Of a DNA stretch of 64,000 nucleotides, positions 25,766-33,392 are shown piece after piece (within the stretch, counting starts at the first letter, position 1; each line of letters begins with the position of its first letter). The position numbers and the translations under genes were made by a program. The stretch is from Embleya sp045207655. Its GTDB lineage: Bacteria; Actinomycetota; Actinomycetes; Streptomycetales; Streptomycetaceae. The notes below the pieces were generated by a model. It was given only the letters and a program-made list of their open reading frames with translations. It did no database searches and was not told the origin of the DNA. The stretch spans positions 5,208,001-5,272,000 of the forward strand of contig NZ_CP108784.1 of NCBI RefSeq assembly GCF_045207655.1, in the 5' to 3' direction.

Positions 25766-26256
25766 GACTCGTCCCTCTTGCTTATCGCGTACGAGTTGTC
25801 GGTGAGCAGGGTTGCCACCTCGGGTGCAGACCGTGCAGAACAGTCGTGATCAAGCGATCAGAAGTAGGTGCGACTGTGTCACGAATTGATCAGTTCCAAT
25901 CCTAATTCCCACTTATGCACTGAAAGCAGAAAAAATTACTCACTCTGGTGGCTCACGGACACCGGTGGGTGCGCTTCGGTGGGATTCGAGGAGGGGAAGC
26001 GGTGGAAGGTGACGGTGAGTGCGCGAACGATCACCCGTGCGTGTCCTCGGGCTCGGTCGCCTCGTTGTCGTAACGGCGGAGCGGAACTCCCCCCGTAACC
26101 CTTTCGAGTGATGCTCGTTGGGGTGGGTGAAGCGGTTGGCGATGGAGGCGGTCGGGGTCGAACCCCGAGTCACCGTTCTCCGGGACCGCCGCAAAGGAAA
26201 CGGTACGTACAGGCGTGGAGGCTCAACGTGACGCGGATCCACTGCGGAGGCCGGCG
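25766..26256. promoter_or_regulatory. whiD-bldM divergent regulatory region
   Basis: These 491 bp between two divergent developmental genes are locally AT-rich (about 25870-25950), unlike the rest of the window. A short open frame at 25868-26098 lacks an SD and typical third-position GC and is not called. A sigma-BldN-type promoter lies at 26094-26121. The whiD promoters must lie in 25770-25950 on the minus strand, but I cannot assign them. Confidence 0.6.
26094..26121 (+). promoter_or_regulatory. Sigma-BldN-type promoter of bldM
   Basis: CGTAAC (26094-26099), a 16-nt spacer, then CGTTGG (26116-26121) matches the sigma-BldN consensus CGTAAC-N16-CGTTGA in 11 of 12 positions. It lies about 135 nt upstream of bldM, which is a known direct target of sigma-BldN in Streptomyces. 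Confidence 0.75.
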
Positions 26257-26868
26257 ATGACGACCGTCCTGGTCTGCGACGATTCCCCGCTGGTTCGGGA
26301 GACCCTGCGGCGGGCGGTGGCCACGGTCCCCGGCGTCGAGAGGGTGACGACGGCCACGAGTGGCGAGGAGGTACTGCGGCGCTGGGGCGCGGAGCGGTCC
26401 GATCTCGTCCTCATGGACGTGCGGATGCCCGGGCTCGGCGGCGTCGAGGCGGTGCGCCGCCTCCTGGCCGGCGACCCCGGCGCACGGGTGATCATGCTGA
26501 CGATGGCCGAGGACCTGGACGGCGTGGCCCTCGCGGTCGCCGCCGGGGCTCGGGGATATCTGCACAAGGACGCGTCGCGCGCGGAGTTGCGCGCGACCGT
26601 CTCCCAGGCGCTCGCCGACCCGACCTGGCGGCTCGCGCCCCGGCGTCTGCGTTCGCCCGACATGGGCGTGGCGCCGACCCTGACGGCACGTGAGATCCAG
26701 GTGCTCGAAGGGATGAGTCACGGGCGCAGCAACGCCGAGATCGGGCGCGAACTGTTCCTGTCGGAGGACACCGTCAAGACCCACGCGCGCCGGCTGTTCA
26801 AGAAGCTGGGCGCGTCCGACCGGGCCCACGCGGTCGCGCTCGGATTCCGGTGGGGACTCGTGCGATGA
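26257..26868 (+). CDS. bldM: Atypical response regulator BldM
   Basis: BldM is an orphan NarL/LuxR-type regulator that controls aerial hyphae and, as a heterodimer with WhiI, sporulation genes. The 203-residue product has a receiver domain with DD (8-9), Asp54 and HKD, and a C-terminal LuxR-type helix-turn-helix (LTAREIQVLEGMSHGRSNAEIGRELFLSEDTVKTHARRLFKKLG, about 147-190). The Streptomyces protein has the same length and nearly identical core. It is considered atypical because phosphorylation of the Asp is not needed. The ATG at 26257 has GGAGG at 26246-26250; the longer frame is untranslated leader. Confidence 0.93.
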   Translation: MTTVLVCDDSPLVRETLRRAVATVPGVERVTTATSGEEVLRRWGAERSDLVLMDVRMPGLGGVEAVRRLLAGDPGARVIMLTMAEDLDGVALAVAAGARGYLHKDASRAELRATVSQALADPTWRLAPRRLRSPDMGVAPTLTAREIQVLEGMSHGRSNAEIGRELFLSEDTVKTHARRLFKKLGASDRAHAVALGFRWGLVR

Positions 26869-27067
26869 CGCACACACGCGAGGACTCCCCCGACCGTGAG
26901 GGGCCCGGGGGTCGCCTCCCGGGTGGGCACGGTCGGTGGGGACTTGTGCGATGAGGCGTGTGCCGACGGCCCCCGACGGGCGAGGGTCCGTGCGGTGATT
27001 GCCGTTGCCCGGGGGGCCGGATGAGTCCCCCGGGTCGGCATGGCCGCGATTCGGTCGCCGATCCCTG

Positions 27068-27080
27068 CATACTGAATGGC
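27068..27080 (+). promoter_or_regulatory. Probable leaderless promoter of shbA
   Basis: CATACT at 27068-27073 lies 7 nt before the ATG at 27081 and no SD is present. This is the same arrangement as at several other genes in this window. Confidence 0.45.
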
Positions 27081-27695
27081 ATGGGTGGGACCCCCGAGCG
27101 AATGCCGGACGAGCCGTACGAAGCACACGCGCAGGCCGACGACGGCATGCGTGCCGTCGTGGTTCGCGCGGTCCAGGGGGACGTGCAGGCGACCGACGAA
27201 CTGCTCGCGTACGTGCGACCTCTGGTGTTGCGCTACTGCCGGGCCCGGCTCGGCCGGGTCTCCGGCGCCGAGCACGCGGCGGACGACGCCGCGCAGGAGG
27301 TCTGCCTGGCGGTGTTGTCCGCACTGCCGCGCTATCGCGACGAGGGCCGCCCGTTCGAGGCGTTCGTGTTCGGCATCGCGGCACACAAGGTGGTCGACGT
27401 GCAGCGTGCCGCGATGCGCGGCGCGGTGCCCACGTGCGATCTGCCGGAGGCGGTGGACGACCATCCCGGTCCCGAGGACCAGGTGGTGCGGCGCAGTGAC
27501 GCCGCGCACGCCCGGGCCCTGCTCGGCCGCCTTCCCGACAACCTGCGCGAGTTGCTCGTGCTGCGGGTCGCCGTCGGGCTCTCCGCCGAGGAGACCGGGC
27601 GGGCGATGGGCATGTCGCCCGGCGCGGTGCGGGTCGCGCAACACCGTGCGCTGACTCGCCTGAGGGCGTTGGCGGGCGAGGAGAAGACCGCGTGA
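27081..27695 (+). CDS. shbA: ECF-type sigma factor ShbA (SigD-like)
   Basis: ShbA directs transcription of hrdB, the gene for the principal sigma factor, in Streptomyces; it corresponds in position and sequence to mycobacterial SigD (beside guaB2 and whiB3). The 204-residue product has sigma region 2 at about 40-95 (LLAYVRPLVLRYCRARLG, DDAAQEVCLAVLSALPRYR, PFEAFVFGIAAHKVVD) and region 4 at about 150-200 (LPDNLRELLVLRVAVGLSAEETGRAMGMSPGAVRVAQHRALTRLR). The ATG at 27081 lacks an SD; ATG at 27102 is an alternative. A 68-aa gene overlaps its stop by GTGA. Confidence 0.9.
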   Translation: MGGTPERMPDEPYEAHAQADDGMRAVVVRAVQGDVQATDELLAYVRPLVLRYCRARLGRVSGAEHAADDAAQEVCLAVLSALPRYRDEGRPFEAFVFGIAAHKVVDVQRAAMRGAVPTCDLPEAVDDHPGPEDQVVRRSDAAHARALLGRLPDNLRELLVLRVAVGLSAEETGRAMGMSPGAVRVAQHRALTRLRALAGEEKTA

Positions 27696-27898
27696 GCGGC
27701 GGCGGTGTGCGGTTCGGCGGCCGATCCGGCACCGCCGACCTGGGCCTGCTGCGGCAGGACGACGAACTCGTCGAGCAGTTGCGGCGGCGCCGTCCCACGC
27801 CCGCCCAGGACCGGATCGCCCGGCTGTTCGACGCGCTGCTCGCCGAGGTGGACGGCACCGCGGCGAACCGTCGCCGGGCGGTGCCCGACCGCTGCTGA
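27692..27898 (+). CDS. Small RsdA-like protein coupled to shbA (candidate anti-sigma)
   Basis: The 68-residue product starts at a GTG overlapping the shbA stop (GTGA), so it is probably made in proportion to ShbA. Its core LGLLRQDDELVEQLRRRRP...QDRIARLFDALLAEVDG has the pattern of the short sigma-D-binding helix region at the N-terminus of mycobacterial RsdA, which also follows its sigma gene. Unlike RsdA it has no transmembrane segment and no extracytoplasmic domain. It may be a free cytosolic anti-sigma peptide or a decayed remnant. The similarity is judged by eye and needs profile confirmation. Confidence 0.55.
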   Translation: MSGGGVRFGGRSGTADLGLLRQDDELVEQLRRRRPTPAQDRIARLFDALLAEVDGTAANRRRAVPDRC

Positions 27899-28102
27899 GG
27901 CGGGTCGGGAATGGCGCGGACCCGGTGGGCGGTTGTGCTCACCATCGGCAAGCGGGCTCGAAGCACCGCGTGGGGCCAGTAGCATGAACCCTCAATCCAC
28001 CCATCCGCTTGCCGAGAGCGCGTTTCCGCCGTACCCGGGGACCCGCCCTGTTCGGGGAGCGGGCCGGCGGAGCGGTCCATCGGAATACCTTCGGAAGGTG
28101 TC

Positions 28103-29605
28103 ATGAGTCTCACGGCCGACGGCGTACCCGAGAAGTTCGCGATGCTCGGGCTGACGTACGACGATGTCCTGCTGCTGCCGGGCGCGTCCGACGTCGTGCC
28201 GAGCGAGGTGGACACCTCCGCCCGGGTCACCCGCAACATTCGCGTCCGGATCCCGCTGTTGTCCTCCGCGATGGACACCGTGACCGAGGCCCGGATGGCG
28301 ATCGCCATGGCCCGTCAGGGCGGCGTCGGCGTGCTGCACCGCAACCTCTCGATCGAGGACCAGGCCGCGCAGGCGGACACGGTCAAGCGCTCCGAGGCCG
28401 GCATGGTGCTCGACCCGATCACCATCGGCGCGGACGCCACGCTCCAGGAAGTCGACGCGCTGTGCGCGCGGTTCCGGATCAGCGGCGTCCCGGTCACCGA
28501 CGACAACGGTCGGCTGCTGGGCATCGTGACCAACCGCGACCTGCGCTTCGAGGTCGACCACTCGCGCCGGGTGCGCGACATCATGACCCCGATGCCGCTG
28601 GTCACCGGCAAGGTCGGCACCACCGGCGACCAGGCGATGGAACTGCTGCGCCGGCACAAGGTGGAGAAGCTGCCGCTGATCGACGACGCGGGCAAGTTGC
28701 GCGGTCTGATCACGGTCAAGGACTTCGTCAAGAGCGAGCAGTACCCGAACGCGACCAAGGACGCGGACGGCCGACTGGTGGTCGGCGCCGCGATCGGCAC
28801 CGGCGACGACAGCTACCGCCGGGCCCAGGCGCTGGTCGAGGCCGGCGTCGACTTCATCGTGGTGGACAGCGCGCACGGCCACTCGCGCAACGTCCTGGAG
28901 ATGATCGCCAAGGTCAAGGCGAACACCAAGGTCGAGGTGATCGGCGGCAACATCGCCACCCGCGACGGCGCGCAGGCGCTGATCGACGCCGGCGTGGACG
29001 GCGTCAAGGTCGGCGTCGGCCCGGGCTCGATCTGCACCACCCGGGTGATCGCGGGCGTGGGCGCGCCGCAGGTCACCGCGATCTACGAGGCGGCCCAGGC
29101 CGCCCGCGCGGCGGGCGTGCCGGTGATCGGCGACGGCGGCCTGCAGTACTCCGGCGACATCGCCAAGGCGATCGCGGCCGGCGCCGACACGGTGATGCTC
29201 GGCAGCCTGCTCGCGGGCTGCGAGGAGAGCCCCGGCGACCTGATCTTCATCAACGGCAAGCAGTTCAAGTCCTACCGGGGCATGGGCTCGCTCGGCGCGA
29301 TGCAGTCGCGCGGCCAGGCCAAGTCCTTCTCCAAGGACCGCTACTTCCAGGACGACGTGCTCTCCGAGGACAAGCTGGTCCCCGAGGGCATCGAGGGCCA
29401 GGTGCCCTACCGGGGCCCGCTCTCCGCCGTCGCGCACCAGTTGATCGGCGGCCTGCGCGCGTCGATGGGCTACGCGGGCGCCGCGACCGTCACCGAGCTC
29501 CAGGACAAGGGCCGCTTCGTGCGGATCACCTCGGCCGGGCTCAAGGAGTCGCACCCGCACGACATCCACATGACCCAGGAAGCGCCGAACTACCACTCGC
29601 GCTAG
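28103..29605 (+). CDS. guaB: Inosine-5'-monophosphate dehydrogenase
   Basis: GuaB oxidises IMP to XMP with NAD, the committed step to guanine nucleotides. The 500-residue TIM-barrel protein carries two CBS domains (about 95-215, with VTDDNGRLLGIVTNRDLRF and LPLIDDAGKLRGLITVKDF). The catalytic loop is GPGSICTTR with Cys311, and the mobile flap contains YRGMGSLGAM and EGIEGQVPYRG. The ATG at 28103 has GAAGG 8 nt upstream. guaB3 follows after 121 nt and guaA is 15 kb downstream. Confidence 0.97.
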   Translation: MSLTADGVPEKFAMLGLTYDDVLLLPGASDVVPSEVDTSARVTRNIRVRIPLLSSAMDTVTEARMAIAMARQGGVGVLHRNLSIEDQAAQADTVKRSEAGMVLDPITIGADATLQEVDALCARFRISGVPVTDDNGRLLGIVTNRDLRFEVDHSRRVRDIMTPMPLVTGKVGTTGDQAMELLRRHKVEKLPLIDDAGKLRGLITVKDFVKSEQYPNATKDADGRLVVGAAIGTGDDSYRRAQALVEAGVDFIVVDSAHGHSRNVLEMIAKVKANTKVEVIGGNIATRDGAQALIDAGVDGVKVGVGPGSICTTRVIAGVGAPQVTAIYEAAQAARAAGVPVIGDGGLQYSGDIAKAIAAGADTVMLGSLLAGCEESPGDLIFINGKQFKSYRGMGSLGAMQSRGQAKSFSKDRYFQDDVLSEDKLVPEGIEGQVPYRGPLSAVAHQLIGGLRASMGYAGAATVTELQDKGRFVRITSAGLKESHPHDIHMTQEAPNYHSR

Positions 29606-29726
29606 ATCGCGCCACACCCCGAGGGGCTTCGTCCGTACCGCGGGCGGGGCCTCTCGCCGGTTTGCCCGCCCCGTACCCTGGGATACGGGTTTTCCCATCC
29701 ACCGATTCCAGCAGGAGAGGCGCAAC

Positions 29727-30842
29727 GTGACTGAGGTCGAAATCGGCCGGGGCAAGCGTGGCCGGCGTGCCTATCACTTCGACGACGTCGCCATCGTCCC
29801 CAGCCGGCGGACCCGGGACCCCGAAGAGGTCTCGATCGCGTGGCAGATCGACGCGTACCGGTTCGAGCTGCCCTTCCTGACGGCGCCGATGGACAGCGTC
29901 GTGTCGCCGCAGACCGCGATCGAGGTCGGTCGCATGGGCGGCCTGGGCGTGCTCAACCTCGAAGGGCTGTGGACCCGCTACGAGGACCCGACGCCGCTGA
30001 TCGAGGAGATCGGCGCGCTGGACGAGGACGCGGCCACCCGGCGGATGCAGGAGATCTACGCCGAGCCGATCAAGGAGGAGCTGATCGGCGCGCGGATCAA
30101 GCAGATCCGCGACTCGGGCGTGGTCACCGCCGCGGCGCTGTCGCCGCAGCGCACCGCGCAGTACCACAAGGCCGTGATCGACGCGGGCGTGGACGTGTTC
30201 GTGATCCGCGGCACCACGGTCTCGGCCGAGCACGTCTCCGGGCGCGCCGAGCCGCTGAACCTCAAGCAGTTCATCTACGACCTCGACGTGCCGGTGATCG
30301 TCGGCGGTTGCGCGACCTACCAGGGCGCCCTGCACCTGATGCGGGCCGGCGCGGCCGGGGTCCTGGTCGGCTTCGGCGGCGGCGCGGCGCACACCACCCG
30401 CGGCGTGCTCGGTGTCGCGGTGCCGATGGCCACCGCGGTGGCGGACGTGGCCGAGGCACGCCGCGACTACCTCGACGAGTCCGGTGGCCGGTACGTGCAC
30501 GTGGTCGCCGACGGCAGCGTGGGACGCAGCGGCGACATCGCCAAGGCGGTCGCGTGCGGCGCGGACGCGGTGATGATCGGTTCGGCGCTGGCCCGGGCCG
30601 GCGACGCCCCCGGCGCCGGGCACCACTGGGGCTCCGAGGCGCACCACCCGGAACTGCCGCGCGGTCGGCGGATGAACCTGGGCGCGGTGGGCACGCTGGA
30701 GGAGATCCTGCTCGGTCCCTCGCACGTATCCGACGGTTCGATGAACCTGTTCGGCGCGCTGCGCCGGGCGATGGCCACCACCGGCTACTCGGAGCTCAAG
30801 AAGTTCCAGCAGGTCGAGGTCACCGTCTCGCCCGCACACTGA
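29727..30842 (+). CDS. guaB3: GuaB3-family IMPDH/GMPR-related protein
   Basis: The 371-residue product is an IMPDH-superfamily TIM barrel without CBS domains, as in the actinobacterial GuaB3 group next to guaB. It shows LTAPMDSVVS, GGLGVLNLEGLW and VADGSVGRSGDIAKAVACGADAVMIG. Where IMPDH and GMP reductase have GPGSxCTTR it reads GFGGGAAHTTRGVLG, so the catalytic Cys is absent. IMPDH activity is therefore not expected; GMP-reductase activity has been reported for some cyanobacterial GuaB3 proteins. GTG at 29727 follows GGAGAGG. A strong terminator follows at 30920-30958. Confidence 0.88.
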   Translation: MTEVEIGRGKRGRRAYHFDDVAIVPSRRTRDPEEVSIAWQIDAYRFELPFLTAPMDSVVSPQTAIEVGRMGGLGVLNLEGLWTRYEDPTPLIEEIGALDEDAATRRMQEIYAEPIKEELIGARIKQIRDSGVVTAAALSPQRTAQYHKAVIDAGVDVFVIRGTTVSAEHVSGRAEPLNLKQFIYDLDVPVIVGGCATYQGALHLMRAGAAGVLVGFGGGAAHTTRGVLGVAVPMATAVADVAEARRDYLDESGGRYVHVVADGSVGRSGDIAKAVACGADAVMIGSALARAGDAPGAGHHWGSEAHHPELPRGRRMNLGAVGTLEEILLGPSHVSDGSMNLFGALRRAMATTGYSELKKFQQVEVTVSPAH

Positions 30843-31260
30843 CCGAAGTCCGCACACCGACGAGGTCCGCACACCGGCGCGGTCGCCGCCCGGGAAGTCG
30901 GTGCCCGGACCGAAGTTGCCGAACGGCCCCGAACACCCTTGGTGTTCGGGGCCGTTCGCGGTCGCGGTCGGCGCGGTCGGCGCGGTCGGCGCCGGGGGAG
31001 GTGTGTGCCCGCGGGGTGCCGTCGTCGCCGGTGAGCGCGAGTGCGGTGAGTACGCCCGCCGCGATCAGGACGACCACGAGCAGCGCCGCGACCGGTCCAC
31101 CTCGTCCGGCCGGCAGCCCCTCGGGTGCCCGTACCTCCGTGAGCGCGACCTCGCGGCCCAGGGTGACGTCCCGGGCCCGCCGCACCGTGCCCACGCCGCC
31201 CGCGCCGAGGCGTTCGATCGGCTCGAACCGACCGTCGCCGACCATGCGTCCCGCGTCCAC
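30820..31260 (-). pseudogene. Truncated Ser/Thr kinase-like remnant (N-lobe start fused to a TM helix)
   Basis: From a GTG at 31260 (or ATG at 31245) the frame reads DGRFEPIERLGAGGVGTVRRARDVTLGREVALTEVRAPEG, clearly the first strands of a PknB-type kinase like those at 33-41 kb. The invariant Lys (VAxK) is Thr here, and after ~50 residues the frame jumps to a TM helix (PVAALLVVVLIAAGVLTALAL). The N-lobe remainder, catalytic loop and activation segment are missing. The rest is a charged repeat (DRADRADR) running through the guaB3 terminator and stopping inside guaB3. I read it as an internally deleted kinase gene, though a small membrane protein cannot be excluded. It is divergent from glpD. 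Confidence 0.6.
30920..30958. terminator. guaB-guaB3 terminator
   Basis: A perfect 18-bp stem (30920-30937 with 30941-30958) with a CTT loop lies 77 nt after guaB3. It is also inside the 3' part of the degenerate kinase-like frame on the other strand. Confidence 0.93.
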
Positions 31261-31441
31261 GCCGCCCCCGGAGCCGAGTACGGGGAACCGGCGCGCGCCT
31301 TCCGGCCACGGCGCCGGTGCCGGAACCCACCCGGAATGACAGGGCGCGTGGTCCGGCCGACGGGCATTGGGTAGGCGGGGGTGGGGCGAGTCGCCCGATC
31401 GGTGTGGTCCGGTAGGTGATGATCGGTTTCGGAGGTGGCTG

Positions 31442-33148
31442 ATGCGGACCGCGGCGATGGGACCTCGGGCGCGCGCGCAGGCGTTGCGGCGGATGACCGA
31501 GCGCGAGTTGGACGTGGTCGTGGTGGGCGGCGGCGTGGTCGGCGCGGGCACCGCCCTGGACGCGGTCACCCGCGGCCTCTCGGTGGGACTGGTCGAGGCG
31601 CGCGACTGGGCGTCGGGCACCTCCAGCCGGTCCAGCAAGCTGATCCACGGCGGCCTGCGCTACCTGGAGATGCTCGATTTCGCGCTGGTGCGCGAGGCGT
31701 TGCGCGAGCGCGGACTGCTGCTGCACACCCTCGCGCCGCACCTGGTCAAGCCGGTGTCCTTCCTGTACCCGCTGCGCCATCGAGGCTGGGAACGGCCGTA
31801 CGTCACGGCCGGGGTGACGCTCTACGACACCATGGCGGCCTCCACCGGGCGTGCTCGCGGGCTGCCCCGGCACCGGCAATTGACGCGGCGGCAGGCGCTG
31901 CGCCTGGCACCGGCGTTGCGCAAGGACTCGCTGGTGGGCGCGGTGCAGTACTACGACGCGCAGATGGACGACGCGCGGTACACGATGACGCTGGTGCGCA
32001 CCGCCGCCGGCTACGGCGCGCACGTGGCCTCGCGCGCGACGGTGACCGGGTTCCTGCGCGAGGGCGAGCGGGTGGTGGGCGTGCACGTGCGCGACATGGA
32101 GACCGGTGGGACGTACGACATCCGGGCCGGGCAGGTGGTCAACGCCACCGGGGTGTGGACGGACGAGACGCAGGCCCTGGTCGGCGAGCGCGGGCAGTTC
32201 CACGTGCGCGCGTCCAAGGGCATCCACCTGGTGGTGCCCAGGGACCGGATCCACTCCTCCACCGGCCTGATCCTGCGTACCGAGAAGAGCGTGCTGTTCG
32301 TGATCCCGTGGGGGCGGCACTGGATCGTCGGCACCACGGACACCCGGTGGGACCTGGACAAGGTGCACCCCGCGGCCAGCCGGGCGGACATCGAGTACCT
32401 GTTGGAGCACGTCAACCGGGTCCTGGCGGTGCCGCTCACCCGGGAGGACGTCGAGGGCGTGTACGCCGGACTGCGGCCGCTGTTGGCCGGCGAGTCGGAC
32501 GCCACGTCGCAACTCTCGCGCGAGCACACCGTCGCGCACCCGGTGCCCGGTCTGGTGGTGGTCGCGGGCGGCAAGTACACGACGTATCGGGTGATGGCCG
32601 CGGACGCGGTGGACGCGGCGGTGCACGGACTGGACCGCAAGGTCCCGCCGAGTTGCACCGAGACGGTGCCGCTGGCCGGCGCGGAGGGGTATCCGGCGCT
32701 GTGGAACGCGCGGGCCTCGATCGCGACGCGGACCGGGCTGCACGTGGCCCGGGTGGAGCACCTGTTGAACCGGTACGGGTCGATGATCGAGGAGGTGCTC
32801 GCGCTGATCGCGGACGATCCGGAGTTGGCCTATCCGCTGGACGGCGCGGACGACTATCTCGCCGCCGAGGTGGTGTACGCGTGCACCCACGAGGGCGCGT
32901 TGCACCTGGGCGACGTGCTGGATCGGCGGACCCGGGTCTCGATCGAGATGTTCGACCGCGGCGCGCGGGCGGCGCGGGCCTGCGCGGCCTTGATGGCGCG
33001 GGTGCTGGGGTGGGAGGAGGAGCAGTCGCGGCGGGAGGTGGAGTACTACCTCAAGCGGATCGAGGCGGAGCGGTCCTCGCAGGAGCAGATGGACGATCAC
33101 ACCGCGGACGCGGTGCGGCTGGGCGCCGAGGACATCGTGCCCGGGTGA
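31442..33148 (+). CDS. glpD: Aerobic glycerol-3-phosphate dehydrogenase
   Basis: GlpD is a membrane-associated FAD enzyme that oxidises sn-glycerol-3-phosphate to dihydroxyacetone phosphate and passes electrons to the quinone pool. The 568-residue product has the FAD Rossmann loop VVVGGGVVGAGTALD (about 26-40), GTSSRSSKLIHGGLRYLE, the substrate region VVNATGVWTDE and IVGTTDTRWD, and the C-terminal helical DAO_C domain. The ATG at 31442 has GGAGGTGG at 31431-31438. No other glycerol genes lie nearby. Confidence 0.94.
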   Translation: MRTAAMGPRARAQALRRMTERELDVVVVGGGVVGAGTALDAVTRGLSVGLVEARDWASGTSSRSSKLIHGGLRYLEMLDFALVREALRERGLLLHTLAPHLVKPVSFLYPLRHRGWERPYVTAGVTLYDTMAASTGRARGLPRHRQLTRRQALRLAPALRKDSLVGAVQYYDAQMDDARYTMTLVRTAAGYGAHVASRATVTGFLREGERVVGVHVRDMETGGTYDIRAGQVVNATGVWTDETQALVGERGQFHVRASKGIHLVVPRDRIHSSTGLILRTEKSVLFVIPWGRHWIVGTTDTRWDLDKVHPAASRADIEYLLEHVNRVLAVPLTREDVEGVYAGLRPLLAGESDATSQLSREHTVAHPVPGLVVVAGGKYTTYRVMAADAVDAAVHGLDRKVPPSCTETVPLAGAEGYPALWNARASIATRTGLHVARVEHLLNRYGSMIEEVLALIADDPELAYPLDGADDYLAAEVVYACTHEGALHLGDVLDRRTRVSIEMFDRGARAARACAALMARVLGWEEEQSRREVEYYLKRIEAERSSQEQMDDHTADAVRLGAEDIVPG

Positions 33149-33392
33149 GGCGGCTCCCGACCGTGCCCGCGGCGCGGGAGCGCCCCGCGACCGGCCCGCT
33201 CGGCACGGTTGATCGCGTCGCGGTTGGGGCACCTTCCGGGGCGTCGTCGCGTTCCATCGATACGCCGGCCAGGTGTCTTTCGGCGATGTTCGTCCCGGAA
33301 CCGGTGGACCCCGCGCGCCGCCGGACTGGAGTATGGAAAGGGCAACCACCCGATCGCGCGGCGGGACCGCGGCTGCATGGGGAGCGAGAGAC

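Noticed and set aside
25868..26098. 76-codon open frame between whiD and bldM
   Set aside because: No SD, poor third-position GC, odd composition, and it covers the sigma-BldN-type promoter of bldM.
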